Shown: one piece after another, positions 15,891-24,753 of the stretch | Numbering within the stretch: position 1 is the stretch's first letter | Layout: each line of letters starts with the position of its first letter | The notes under the pieces: generated by a model | Database searches by the model: none | What the model saw: only the letters and a program-made list of their open reading frames with translations | What the model was told of the DNA's origin: nothing | IMG/VR virus record: IMGVR_UViG_3300009176_000011 | Location: 1 to 54,753 of that record | DNA length: 54,753 bases | Source: a virus | Direction: 5' to 3' (one strand) | Translations under genes and position numbers: made by a program

Positions 15891-18688
15891 TGGCTACCGG
15901 CCGCGTTGATTTCGCCGCCCTGACAGTAGGAACGTCCATCACCGGCTTCACGCCAGAATGGTCCGGACAGGCGTACGAGGCTGTAGCGGACGGGGCTACC
16001 CTCGCTGGCAAGTTCATCCGCAAGGCCGGGTCGAATGGCTTTGACCTGCTAGCCTTCACCGCGCTCACGCAGGGGACGGTAACCGAGATCGTCTGGCGGG
16101 TGCGGCTGCGCCTGAACGCCGGCACGCTCTATGGAGTGACCTACAGCAACACAGTCCACGGCTTCGGGGTGGACGTGTTCTATCAATCAATCGGGATCTC
16201 CAAAGTCACGAACGGCTTTTACGCCGCCATCGGGAGCACAGTCAACTACGCCGCCACCGCGCAGGCGCCCGGCGCTTTCGTGTACGTGCGCGTGCGCTGG
16301 GAGCCGGGCATCAACGCCTCCACGGGAATCCTCAAGGCGAAGGCGTGGCTCCCTGGCGATGCGGAGCCGGGGTCGTGGATGCTGACGGAGTCTCGCTCGG
16401 ATTGGCCGGTGGGCGGCGGCTCTCTCTACCCCGGCATCCATTCGTTCGCCACGAACCGCCTTGAGGCTGACTATCTCGGCTGGGCGACCGCTGGCGGTAC
16501 GGCGCCTATGCCTGCGCTACCGCCGGACACTCCGACCGTAGACGTCTACAACATCCGTCGCACCACGGCCTACGGGCTGGGCTCTGCCTACTCGCATCCG
16601 CAGGGCGACACGCACACCGCGACGAAAGTGCGTGTCAGTCGGGTATCAGATAGTACAGTGCTGTACGGTCCGGTAACGCTGGGTGCGGTTGAGGGTCCTA
16701 GTATCGCCACGGGTTTGCCGGACGGGCCGGAGGGGGCGGGTGGCAGGCCGACGACCGATCCGGACTACACCTTTGAATTCGCCTACCAGGGGGCGAACGG
16801 GTTGTGGAGCGATTGGGGCGAGAGCGACCCTTTCCAAACGCTCAACCTATGGGAGTCGGGAGAGTTTGTTTCGTGGCTGGACGTGCTGATAGAGCGCCCG
16901 GAAGGGATGAGCACGGTGATGCAGTCTTATGCTGACTTCGGGGGGCGCAACTGGATCAAGAGCGCCAAGGTGGACCCTGCCGGCGTGGACTCCCCCATCG
17001 GCTCGTTTACGCTGTCCCTGCACAGGCAGGTAGGCGAGGATTCACTTGCGCCGCTCGTCACGCAAAGCCCGCTTAACCTTGACGACGCGGTGTACAAGCC
17101 CGCGCTGGACTTCGGGCGCGAGGCGGAGTTCTACGCAGCCGTAATGGCGCGAGGGGAGGAGCCGGATATGGGCGATTGGGTCCCGCTACTGCGCGGCATC
17201 ACTGACGACATCGAGTGGCCTCGCAAGTCAGGAGATGTGACCGTACCGGGGAGAGACTACAGCGGCAAACTGGCCGACACCCTCACACGGGTCGAGACCA
17301 AGTACGGCTCCGATGTGGGAGTGGATTCGGTAGAAGTAATGCAGGCGGTCGTTGACGACGGGATGGGTGCAGGCCAGTACACCATCACCGATGACACGAC
17401 GGGAGCGAGGTTCGCGGTCACTGAATACATCGTCCGCGACGTGTTCGTGTGGGATGCGCTTCAGGCGCTCGCGCTGATGTGGGGCGGTAAGGAGATTCGG
17501 CAGGTAGAGGGCGCCACCGAAGCATTCCTGACGGTGATTGAGCCGAACCGGGACAACACGACTCCTGACTACTCCATCGGTCCGGATACGTACATCGACT
17601 GTAGCGCCATCAGCACGTCAGGGAAGAACGTCCGGCCCATCGTTAGAGGGCGAGCAGTGGACAAGGTAACGGGCGAGATCCTGGTCTCCCAGCTGCCAGC
17701 AGAAGAGGACGTGGGCACCGATCCGTTGGTGCTGCTGTACGGCCCGCTCATGTTCTCCTTTGACGAGGACTCGGCTAAGGGGGTTGACACGCAAGACGAG
17801 CTTGACGCCATGGTGGCTGCGATCTACGCGGACTTGAGCACGCCGCCGATCCCGCTGGAGATTGAAACCAAGCTGGCCCCGTTCGCGCGCGTTGGGGACG
17901 TAGTGGAGTGGCTACCAGACACGGTGCTCCGAGACGAGTCCTTGATCGCAGCCGTGCTCACACTGTCGCACTCGTTCCCCTCGCCCGGGGTGGGACGCAC
18001 TACGTGGCGCTGCGCGGGCAAGCCCAAGGGTCGCTACAAGACTTGGCAACACCTGGGCATAGAGGTTACGGGCATCGGCAAGCGGCCGTCCCTAACCCTC
18101 TCTCTTGAGCAGGACTTCGGGCTCGTGACCGCCACGATCACGGTCAATGACCAACTCCAGTCGTGGGCCATCTGGAGCCAGGAGGGATCTATCCCCAAGG
18201 CGGACGGCATCCCGATCCCCGGGGCGAGCAAGGGTAGCGACCTCAAGCCAGCGCAGCGCTCGGTATCGTGGAGCGTGCGCGACGGCACGCACTACGTGCT
18301 CGCGCGTGGCTACGCGGACGCGAGGTGGGTAGAGGTGTCCGCCAGCATCGTGATCACGGGCATTGGAGGGCCGGGAACGGGGGTAGACGCCCCGACAGAC
18401 ATTCCGGGCACCCCTGGTATCACCCTGGGCGCCGTGGACGGCACGTCGCGAGCGTTCACGCTGTACTGGGTCAACACCAACATGGTGGACGGCATCGAAT
18501 TCGAATTGTTCTTGGAGGGGGTATCGCAGGGGGTCGATTCTCAGACCGCCGGGTCTACGTCCTACGCGACTGCTGGCGAGATCGGGGAGCACTGGAGTGG
18601 GCGGGTGAGGTATACCGCCGGTGTCGGCTTGGAGGGCGCGTGGAGTCCCATGAGCCGCGAAGCGCTGTTGACTGAGGCGTTGCCATGA
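15890..18688 (+). CDS. Tail tip / host-specificity protein with lectin-like and hub-like domains
   Basis: A 932-residue protein. The N-terminal ~210 residues form a beta-sandwich resembling concanavalin/laminin-G folds (FVYVRVRWEPG, GSLYPGIHSFATNRLEADYLGWATAGG). Residues about 215-320 look like fibronectin-III. About 400-700 resembles the gp27/Tal-like hub (VTVPGRDYSGKLADTLTR, VWDALQALALMWG, RVGDVVEWLPDT, a pattern of D-x-L hub proteins). Two more Fn3-like modules end the protein. It probably forms the tail tip and contacts the host surface. Confidence 0.7.
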   Translation: MATGRVDFAALTVGTSITGFTPEWSGQAYEAVADGATLAGKFIRKAGSNGFDLLAFTALTQGTVTEIVWRVRLRLNAGTLYGVTYSNTVHGFGVDVFYQSIGISKVTNGFYAAIGSTVNYAATAQAPGAFVYVRVRWEPGINASTGILKAKAWLPGDAEPGSWMLTESRSDWPVGGGSLYPGIHSFATNRLEADYLGWATAGGTAPMPALPPDTPTVDVYNIRRTTAYGLGSAYSHPQGDTHTATKVRVSRVSDSTVLYGPVTLGAVEGPSIATGLPDGPEGAGGRPTTDPDYTFEFAYQGANGLWSDWGESDPFQTLNLWESGEFVSWLDVLIERPEGMSTVMQSYADFGGRNWIKSAKVDPAGVDSPIGSFTLSLHRQVGEDSLAPLVTQSPLNLDDAVYKPALDFGREAEFYAAVMARGEEPDMGDWVPLLRGITDDIEWPRKSGDVTVPGRDYSGKLADTLTRVETKYGSDVGVDSVEVMQAVVDDGMGAGQYTITDDTTGARFAVTEYIVRDVFVWDALQALALMWGGKEIRQVEGATEAFLTVIEPNRDNTTPDYSIGPDTYIDCSAISTSGKNVRPIVRGRAVDKVTGEILVSQLPAEEDVGTDPLVLLYGPLMFSFDEDSAKGVDTQDELDAMVAAIYADLSTPPIPLEIETKLAPFARVGDVVEWLPDTVLRDESLIAAVLTLSHSFPSPGVGRTTWRCAGKPKGRYKTWQHLGIEVTGIGKRPSLTLSLEQDFGLVTATITVNDQLQSWAIWSQEGSIPKADGIPIPGASKGSDLKPAQRSVSWSVRDGTHYVLARGYADARWVEVSASIVITGIGGPGTGVDAPTDIPGTPGITLGAVDGTSRAFTLYWVNTNMVDGIEFELFLEGVSQGVDSQTAGSTSYATAGEIGEHWSGRVRYTAGVGLEGAWSPMSREALLTEALP

Positions 18689-20115
18689 GCGGGCTAGTGC
18701 TGGTCCAGAATCGCGGCACCCCGGAAGAGATCCGCATCCCTGGCGGAGATGTGGATTGCGACGGGTCTATCCGTCTATCCGTGCAACCGGATAATGGGCG
18801 GGGACTGATCGGCGCAGCCGCAGGCGGTGGGGGTGGAACGTCGATCCACGCACCCTCGCACTACGGCGCAGACCCGTTGGATTTGGATCAAATCCTTGGG
18901 TCCCTGACCGCAACTAAACTGATCGGCACCATTGCGGATGCTCGCATTCCGTCTGGCATCGCCCGGTATACTGGGACGGGTGCGTTTACCGGAGCGATTG
19001 GGAGCAGCACCAACGGCGTGCATATCGGGCTCTCTGGCACGAACGGAGCAATTCGGCTAGACGCTACCGGTTTCGATGGATGGACGATCAGCAACAGCGA
19101 CGATCTTACATTCGAGTCGGATGCGGGCGGCTTCGCGCAGTTCACCGCGGTTGACGGCGACATGGCTATCTCTGGCACCGAACGCCCGGCGCAGGGCATC
19201 GCCACGGACAACTTCGCATTCAGCGACAACACGCCGTGGCTCAACAGTACGACGAAGATTATCGGTGGGGGTGTAACTATCCCAGCATCCGGCGTAGGCT
19301 CCGGAAATCTGGCCTATGCGCGCATGCCCACAGGCGTGGGAACGTGGGATACCGGTAGCGGCAACCTAGCGACTATCGCGCAGGGCCAGAGATGGAACTC
19401 ACCGGTAGCGATGGGCGACAATCCGGATGCAGGCACGGCTTTCAGACTGAATCTATCAACTGCGCTTTCTGGCACCACGCAGACCGGGCTGTTCGCTGAT
19501 CCCATCTTCCAGAGCGGCGCGACAGTAGCAGGGCGCAGCATTCATGCACGCGTGCGCACGGCTGCGGCCTCATTCACATGCCCTGCAGCGGCAGCCCTGT
19601 ATGTGCAGAACGCGTCCATCGGCGCCGGCTCTATTATCACAACGCTTGTCGGCATGGACATTGAGACCCTGTCGGGGGGGGGAACTAACATCGCAATCCG
19701 CACTGGTGCAAACCTGTGTTCATTCGGCGGTCAAGTGACGGTGGTGGGGGCGTTCGCACACCAGGGGAGCACGTTCGGCGCTTTCAACGTCACGCCTGCC
19801 ACGCGTCCTGCAGCGCTCACACAGACCTACGCGACTGCCACGCGTACGCACGCAGCGCGAACCGCGGCGGCGCTCACTGACAACATCGCAGGCACCGTCA
19901 ACGCGACCCTGGCCGCGATCCCTGACCCTGCGGACACTCCGGCGACTGCGGATGCACTGCGCGATGATCTGGTAACCAACGTTCTGCCGAAGCTCAGAAA
20001 CGCGCTGTCCTCGCTCGCTGATGCCATCGGAAAGAGGAAGGCGGATTGCGAAAATAGTGCCCAGTTCGTCAACGTTTTGGCGGACGATCTGCAAACACTG
20101 GGATTCGAACAGTGA
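18685..20115 (+). CDS. Tail fibre protein
   Basis: A 476-residue protein overlapping the tail-tip gene (ATGA). The middle is Gly/Ser/Thr-rich with repeated short beta-strand patterns as in trimeric fibres (TNGVHIGLSGTNGAIRLD). It ends in a helical region (LRDDLVTNVLPKLRNALSSLADAI) suited to a coiled-coil tip. Last gene of the late operon before the lipoprotein. Receptor binding is the likely role. Confidence 0.7.
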   Translation: MSGLVLVQNRGTPEEIRIPGGDVDCDGSIRLSVQPDNGRGLIGAAAGGGGGTSIHAPSHYGADPLDLDQILGSLTATKLIGTIADARIPSGIARYTGTGAFTGAIGSSTNGVHIGLSGTNGAIRLDATGFDGWTISNSDDLTFESDAGGFAQFTAVDGDMAISGTERPAQGIATDNFAFSDNTPWLNSTTKIIGGGVTIPASGVGSGNLAYARMPTGVGTWDTGSGNLATIAQGQRWNSPVAMGDNPDAGTAFRLNLSTALSGTTQTGLFADPIFQSGATVAGRSIHARVRTAAASFTCPAAAALYVQNASIGAGSIITTLVGMDIETLSGGGTNIAIRTGANLCSFGGQVTVVGAFAHQGSTFGAFNVTPATRPAALTQTYATATRTHAARTAAALTDNIAGTVNATLAAIPDPADTPATADALRDDLVTNVLPKLRNALSSLADAIGKRKADCENSAQFVNVLADDLQTLGFEQ

Positions 20116-20134
20116 TTTTTGCGACCGCAACCGC

Positions 20135-20140
20135 TATACT
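20135..20140 (+). promoter_or_regulatory. Possible -10 element before lipoprotein gene
   Basis: TATACT in the 87-nt gap after the tail fibre gene. No convincing -35 at 16-18 nt. It may allow the lipoprotein to be expressed separately from the tail genes. Confidence 0.3.
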
Positions 20141-20202
20141 TGTTGGTTGTACGGGAATCCATCCCGCAAGTAGGACCAAACATTTCTGCACAAAGGACGC
20201 CG

Positions 20203-20670
20203 ATGTTCATCTCGAATCGCGGGCTCGCAGTGGTCGCTCTAGCACTCACCGCAATGGCTAGCGCATGCGGTAAGGAAGGCACTTCTCCAACCGCGCCGCG
20301 CGCTCTGCGCACGCAGGTATTCGCTGCCGACAGTTCATGCGCTGGCGGCTGCGCGGGTGCGGTGCTGGCCTACACCGGTTCGTTCAACGCAGGCGTGCAG
20401 TCGGTGGATCTCGGTTCGCTGCAGGACGGGGTACGCGTGTACCTGCACAGCAACGTCCTGACTGGCGGCGGTACTGTGCAGTTCGTCACATCGGAGGACT
20501 GCTCCACGTGGACGAGCTACGACCCCGCCACCGAACTACAGGGGACCGGCGCCACGCTCTCGGCTGAGTTCACGCAGATGGGTTTCGACGCGCCGAGCGC
20601 ACGGTGCGTGGGCGTGCGCAATTCGAGCGCGATGAGCGGGACCATTCTGCTGTGGGCGTTCGGCATCTAA
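20203..20670 (+). CDS. Phage-encoded lipoprotein, possible superinfection-exclusion factor
   Basis: A 155-residue protein with a signal peptide (MFISNRG, then the hydrophobic LAVVALALTAMASA) and lipobox ASAC with Cys 22 as the lipidation site. A TSPTAPRAL linker follows, then a beta-rich domain with a CAGGC pair. Shine-Dalgarno AAAGGA supports ATG 20203. Located right after the tail fibre gene, as the T5 receptor-blocking lipoprotein Llp lies next to its receptor-binding protein gene, so blocking the phage receptor is plausible. An alternative is a virion- or lysis-related lipoprotein. Confidence 0.7.
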   Translation: MFISNRGLAVVALALTAMASACGKEGTSPTAPRALRTQVFAADSSCAGGCAGAVLAYTGSFNAGVQSVDLGSLQDGVRVYLHSNVLTGGGTVQFVTSEDCSTWTSYDPATELQGTGATLSAEFTQMGFDAPSARCVGVRNSSAMSGTILLWAFGI

Positions 20671-20713
20671 GCCGCGCGACTTATTCTAGCCCCCTCGCTA
20701 CAAGGTGGTATGG

Positions 20714-20926
20714 ATGCGACTGGACAACAAGGCCCAACAGGACAACTTGCTACAGTGCATCCACACCACGGCGTCCACGCTGAAGATAGACGCGTCGGAC
20801 ACAGCGTTGGGCGTGCACGTGGAATTGGTGAGGCTTCGGCGCGACGTGGAAGCGGCATCCATCGGCGTCGACACGGGCGACCCGCAGCCTGCTCCGGAAG
20901 AAGCGCAAGCCGCTCCCCAATCGTAA
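20714..20926 (+). CDS. Small hypothetical protein (70 aa)
   Basis: ATG 20714 follows AAGGTGG. A helical protein (NKAQQDNLLQCIHTTASTLK...VHVELVRLRRDVEAASI) with a Pro/Ala tail. First of a group of membrane or coiled-coil genes. Function unknown. Confidence 0.55.
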   Translation: MRLDNKAQQDNLLQCIHTTASTLKIDASDTALGVHVELVRLRRDVEAASIGVDTGDPQPAPEEAQAAPQS

Positions 20927-21023
20927 TCCCCGCCTGTGGCCTCCCTTACTCCCCAGCAGACGGAACGGCTGAGGCTAGCCATCGCCAACGCGAGAGGGTA
21001 CGGACGCACCGAATGGGCGGCCG

Positions 21024-21590
21024 GTGGCGTACTCTCTCGCGTTGGCGATGCTGGAGGGTGCCACGCACGACACGCTCTCCCGGTGGGATGCGGTGTCGAA
21101 CGGTGATGGACCGCTGACGGTTCGCAGGCTGACAGAGAGCGGGAATGCGTTCCATGGCTGGCCGGTGGAACTTCTGGAGGCGCTGGACGCACAATGGAAG
21201 GTAAGCGCGGACCGTGGAGCGCTGATTGAGATCTTGCAGGGATGGAGGGACAACGTAGGTGCGCACGTGCCCGATACGGTAGCCGGAGAGGACGGAATGG
21301 TGTACGACGGGCAGGAGCGGCGGAGCGCATTCACGGTGGCTATCGACCTTAAGACGTTGCTCTTCCTGGTGGGCTGCATCGGACCTCTGGCGGCCATCAT
21401 CTCGTTAGTCCTGCAAGTGCGTCAGGACGTAAGGAGTAACACCCAGCGCATCATGGAAGTAGACCAGAGGGAGAAATCGCATTACGAGGAAGTGCACGCG
21501 GTGGCGGAGGAGTTCAAGCGCTCTAAGTTGATTTTCTGTCAGTCGGTGAAGAGAGATTCATCGGCTAAAACGCTAGACGCGGACTGCTGA
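21024..21590 (+). CDS. Membrane-anchored coiled-coil protein
   Basis: A 188-residue protein: a soluble helical N-terminal domain (about 1-105), one membrane segment near residues 110-132 (LKTLLFLVGCIGPLAAIISLVL), and a C-terminal helix rich in charged residues. An upstream frame from GTG 20936 (VASLTPQQTERLRLAIANAR...TEWAAGG) runs into the start region in another frame and reads like a missing N-terminus, so a frameshift or a different start is possible. Could belong to the lysis group, but no lysin is adjacent. Confidence 0.55.
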   Translation: MAYSLALAMLEGATHDTLSRWDAVSNGDGPLTVRRLTESGNAFHGWPVELLEALDAQWKVSADRGALIEILQGWRDNVGAHVPDTVAGEDGMVYDGQERRSAFTVAIDLKTLLFLVGCIGPLAAIISLVLQVRQDVRSNTQRIMEVDQREKSHYEEVHAVAEEFKRSKLIFCQSVKRDSSAKTLDADC

Positions 21591-21595
21591 GACAA

Positions 21596-22054
21596 ATGCC
21601 CCCCTTCCTTCCGAACACCTTGAGCGGCTGGCTCTCGCTGGCGGTGCAGCTCTTCTTTGTGGTTTCCGCTATCACCGCGTTCAATGTGCGGCTGATCCGT
21701 AAGCCCCTGCAGGAGGAGGCGCAGAGGGACCGCGAAGCCAGCGAACGCCACTTGAAGGAACAGGGCGAGCGCATGGGGAGCATGGCCGCCACCGTAGCCA
21801 CGAACGCCGCACGGATTGAGGCGACAGACCGCGTTGTTGAGAGGTTGCACCTGACGCAAACCGCCATGTCAGAGCGGTTGGGTGGACAGGATACCCGCGT
21901 TGATCGTTTGCTCGCGCTGCAGGAACGCCACGAGCGCGAGCGCCTAACGGAGGACCGCACCATCGGGGAACGGCTCGCCCGCATCGAAACGCGCCTTGAC
22001 GTACAAGAGGACTTGAAGAAGATTTTCGCGCAGTTGATCCCCAACAACAAGTAA
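21596..22054 (+). CDS. Small membrane protein with long coiled coil
   Basis: A 152-residue protein: one N-terminal membrane helix (LSGWLSLAVQLFFVVSAITAF, about residues 9-29), then a long charged helix with heptads (EAQRDREASERHLKEQGER...). The layout, an N-terminal anchor plus coiled coil, is seen in phage XhlA-like and spanin-like lysis accessories. Start ATG 21596 is six bases after the previous stop. Confidence 0.55.
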   Translation: MPPFLPNTLSGWLSLAVQLFFVVSAITAFNVRLIRKPLQEEAQRDREASERHLKEQGERMGSMAATVATNAARIEATDRVVERLHLTQTAMSERLGGQDTRVDRLLALQERHERERLTEDRTIGERLARIETRLDVQEDLKKIFAQLIPNNK

Positions 22055-22068
22055 AAAAAGCCGCAGTG

Positions 22069-22866
22069 ATGGGAGAGTCGGCGCAGACAATCGCCATGGC
22101 GCGCCTCGCCCGTGGCATAGGTGATGTAACGGCGTGCATCACGCTGTCCGACAGCGCCGTCCAGCAGGCGACGTTTGAGCATGACCACGTGTCTGCGTAT
22201 CTCGCCGCAGAAGTGCCGGGGCGTATGTACATGGGCAGGTCAGAGCCGAGACTAGCAGAGGCGCACTACCGCTACGCGCTGGACCTTCTGTTGATGCACG
22301 GAGACGAGGCGCACCTGGGCGGCGCCTACCACGATCTATCGCTCGCCGTGCGCGAAGCTGGCGACCGGAAAATGTTCAAGGACCTGTCCGCGCTCGCCTT
22401 CCGGTACTATCACGAACGCAATCCGCGCGACCCCGGCATCACCGGATTACTCGCTGACCGGGCGTGCGACGAATTCGAGCGCAACCCAGCCGACCGCGAC
22501 TGTGCATATGCTTGCCTGAACGCGTGGAAGGCCGTGCCAGCGTCGATGCGCACCCCGCACTACCGTCTGACCGCGGCGGCTCACCAGATGCGAGCCAGCG
22601 CCGTTCTAGGCTACCGGAAACGGTACGCGGACGCGGCCGACGCGCTGGGCAGGTTCCTCGCGGAGATGCCGGACGGGGAAGCGGTCGCGCTGATCCTCTC
22701 GTTCGCCGCACGCGGCGCCCTGATGATGCACGATTTCAAACGGGCGGGGGAGTTGGCGGAGCACGCGGAGAGGAAAGCGGTAGAGCGCGGCGAGGCAGTG
22801 CCGCTTGAAGATGCGCGCGCGGTGCTGGACGCAGCCAAGGGGGAAAGAGCGGGCGTCCGGACCTAG
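22069..22866 (+). CDS. TPR-like helical repeat protein
   Basis: A 265-residue, almost wholly helical protein. Repeated patterns such as AEAHYRYALDLLLMHGDEAHLGGAYHDL and YADAADALGRFLAEMPDGEAVALI, then FKRAGELAEHAERKAVE, resemble tetratricopeptide repeats (roughly 34-residue helical pairs). TPR proteins bind partners; no catalytic motif is seen. A GTG three bases earlier is an alternative start. Unusual in phage late regions; possibly a host-interaction protein. Confidence 0.55.
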   Translation: MGESAQTIAMARLARGIGDVTACITLSDSAVQQATFEHDHVSAYLAAEVPGRMYMGRSEPRLAEAHYRYALDLLLMHGDEAHLGGAYHDLSLAVREAGDRKMFKDLSALAFRYYHERNPRDPGITGLLADRACDEFERNPADRDCAYACLNAWKAVPASMRTPHYRLTAAAHQMRASAVLGYRKRYADAADALGRFLAEMPDGEAVALILSFAARGALMMHDFKRAGELAEHAERKAVERGEAVPLEDARAVLDAAKGERAGVRT

Positions 22867-22880
22867 CACACCCGGACGCC
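22852..22880. terminator. Hairpin between convergent genes
   Basis: GGCGTCCGG (22852-22860) and CCGGACGCC (22872-22880) make a 9-bp perfect stem with an 11-base loop containing the stop codon of the TPR-like gene. It lies between plus- and minus-strand genes; no T-tract, so rho-independent activity is uncertain. Confidence 0.5.
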
Positions 22881-22912
22881 GCGTGTCGGTGGGGGACGAA
22901 CCGGCGGGGAAT

Positions 22913-23152
22913 CTAGCCCCTGCCGCCCGAGCCGGTGCCGGGCCCGCCGGGAACGTCCGGGGGGTTGGTCGGGGGTGGGGGCGGCGGGAGTTCCTCATCC
23001 TGCGTGACTGGCCCACCCGGTCCCCCTGGACGCTGGGGATGTACGGGTGGGTCGAAGTCGGGGCGCTTGTCGCGGTCTGGCATCGTCCGAAAGCCTCCGT
23101 CCGAGGGTTGAATTCGCTGTTCGGGCACAGGGTGTTTACGGTAGCGATTCAT
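22913..23152 (-). CDS. Proline/glycine-rich protein
   Basis: A 79-residue low-complexity protein with PQRPGGPGGPV and six consecutive Pro, likely disordered. ATG 23152 overlaps the end of the HTH gene by 17 nt; a later ATG at 23083 is also possible. Function unknown. Confidence 0.45.
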   Translation of the reverse strand: MNRYRKHPVPEQRIQPSDGGFRTMPDRDKRPDFDPPVHPQRPGGPGGPVTQDEELPPPPPPTNPPDVPGGPGTGSGGRG

Positions 23153-23330
23153 ACCCTTGTGGGCAAGAGGCGCGCAGTTCGATGATGAGCGCCACACGAG
23201 GGGGCACGGGACGGTCTCCAGTGCGCCAGCGCCAGACCTCCTTGCGCTGCTTCGCTCCTAGCAGAGGAGCGGCGGTGATGTCCGTTAGCCCGTTGGTATG
23301 CATCCATGCTGCGAATTCTGCGGTGGTCAT
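23136..23330 (-). CDS. Small HTH protein, paralogue of 46971-47153
   Basis: A 64-residue protein related to the product of 46971-47153: both have EFAAWM, then DxxAAPLL, RWR and TRPVP/DRPVP followed by a IIEL helix. The KEVWRWRTGDRPVPPRV region resembles the recognition helix and turn of XRE-type regulators. It overlaps the methyltransferase gene (ATGA), so it is co-transcribed and may control it as a C-protein would. Confidence 0.65.
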   Translation of the reverse strand: MTTAEFAAWMHTNGLTDITAAPLLGAKQRKEVWRWRTGDRPVPPRVALIIELRASCPQGYESLP

Positions 23331-24613
23331 TCGCTCCCCTCAACATCCATGATTCTCTCCCCGAGCCAACGGATCACGGGGACCGCCATGCTGTTGCCAA
23401 TGGCATGGTAGCGCGGACCGTCCGGACAGTGCTCAGCGGGCTTACCTCTGTACGGTATCGCCGTCCATCTATCGGGAAGGCCTTGCAACCGCTCCGCCTC
23501 CGTTGGGGTGATGCGCCGAACCGCCGTGCCCGTTGACACCCCTTGGGCTGTGCGCCTCGCTTCAAGGGTATAGGCGAGTTCTACTGCTACCCCTACGCCC
23601 TGCGGCCCCGCTGTGTCGGCCCGCCCGATAGATGCCTCTTGAATAGAAACGGCCAGAGGAGCACAGGCTAGGAACGGTATCCCGCTGGTTGTGCTCCCGT
23701 TTCCAGCGCGCAACGTTCCCATCTCTCCGACATTTGAGCCGTGGCACTGGAATACGGCGGGCGTTTGATTGGCTTGAAGCGCAGATGTGTGAGCATCGGA
23801 TACATTTAGCCTCACATCTCCGCCACTTTGCCAATCAAACGCCACCGGCACGAACAGCGATGCACCTGCGTTGATGTGCTGATCCTCCAGCCCCTGCTTT
23901 GCGCCGAAACACGCCTGAAGCGCGCACGCCGTCTCTGCGGGCCACGATGGCACTAGGTGCCCCGACGCCGCTCCGTGCGCCCCTGCGTCAAAGCCACCGC
24001 TTCCAGCGCGAGCCTCAAGGGTTCCGGCAGGTCGCGATCCCGGTTCGCGGCGCGGCGCAAAATGCCGCGGCAAGCGGTGTGGCTCAAAAAGTACCTCTGA
24101 TGCACCGGACTGGTTTCCAATGCATCCGACAACGAACACACGACGGCGGCGTTGGGCCACTCCGAAATATTGTGCGTCCAGCACTCGGTAGGCCCACCCG
24201 TACCCGAGTTGCCCCAGCCCCCCGACGAAGGAACCAAAGTCCCGTCCGCCGTTGCTCGACAAGACACCGGGTACGTTTTCCCAGATAACCCACTTCGGAC
24301 GCACCTTGTCAGCCAGCGCAAGGAATCCGAGCGCCAAGTTCCCCCTTGGGTCGCGCATGCCGGCGCGGAGCCCTGCAACGCTGAATGACTGGCAGGGGGT
24401 TCCTCCGATAAGCAACTGAACAGGTCCCAATTCTCTGAGTCGGTCATCGCTCGCCTTTGTGAAGTCGCCTAGATTTGGGACGGATGGAAACCTGTGATTG
24501 AGGACCGCGCTGGGGAACGGAGCGATTTCGGCGAACGCAGCCGCTTCCCATCCGAGCGGTCCCCACGCCACCGAAGCGCTTTCAATTCCGCTGCATACAC
24601 TCAGATATCTCAT
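23327..24613 (-). CDS. C5-cytosine DNA methyltransferase
   Basis: A 428-residue enzyme that transfers methyl from SAM to cytosine C5. Motifs in order: I LSVCSGIESASVAW (res 4-17), IV GGTPCQSFSVAG with catalytic Cys near 74, VI WENVPG, VIII AQRRRRVFVVG, a variable target-recognition region, IX around RRITPTEAERLQGLPD and X GNSMAVPVIRWLG. No endonuclease gene is adjacent, so it probably protects phage DNA from host restriction. Start ATG 24613 lies six bases after a TATGAT box, implying leaderless translation; upstream codons precede the transcription start. Confidence 0.93.
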   Translation of the reverse strand: MRYLSVCSGIESASVAWGPLGWEAAAFAEIAPFPSAVLNHRFPSVPNLGDFTKASDDRLRELGPVQLLIGGTPCQSFSVAGLRAGMRDPRGNLALGFLALADKVRPKWVIWENVPGVLSSNGGRDFGSFVGGLGQLGYGWAYRVLDAQYFGVAQRRRRVFVVGCIGNQSGASEVLFEPHRLPRHFAPRREPGSRPAGTLEARAGSGGFDAGAHGAASGHLVPSWPAETACALQACFGAKQGLEDQHINAGASLFVPVAFDWQSGGDVRLNVSDAHTSALQANQTPAVFQCHGSNVGEMGTLRAGNGSTTSGIPFLACAPLAVSIQEASIGRADTAGPQGVGVAVELAYTLEARRTAQGVSTGTAVRRITPTEAERLQGLPDRWTAIPYRGKPAEHCPDGPRYHAIGNSMAVPVIRWLGERIMDVEGSE

Positions 24614-24619
24614 GCTGCA

Positions 24620-24648
24620 ATCATACCCGATGTCCAACGGACGCGCAA
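24620..24648 (-). promoter_or_regulatory. Promoter for leaderless methyltransferase mRNA
   Basis: Minus strand: TTGCGC (24643-24648), 17-nt spacer, TATGAT (24620-24625), then six bases and the ATG at 24613, so the start point falls on the start codon. Confidence 0.75.
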
Positions 24649-24753
24649 GCCCCCTTCTACCGATTGCACGCACTGGACGCTATCTTAGAGCATCGTCGGT
24701 TAGCGACTAGGCCAGTCGTCTATCACCTCACCTGCGAATCTGAGAGACAAGGG

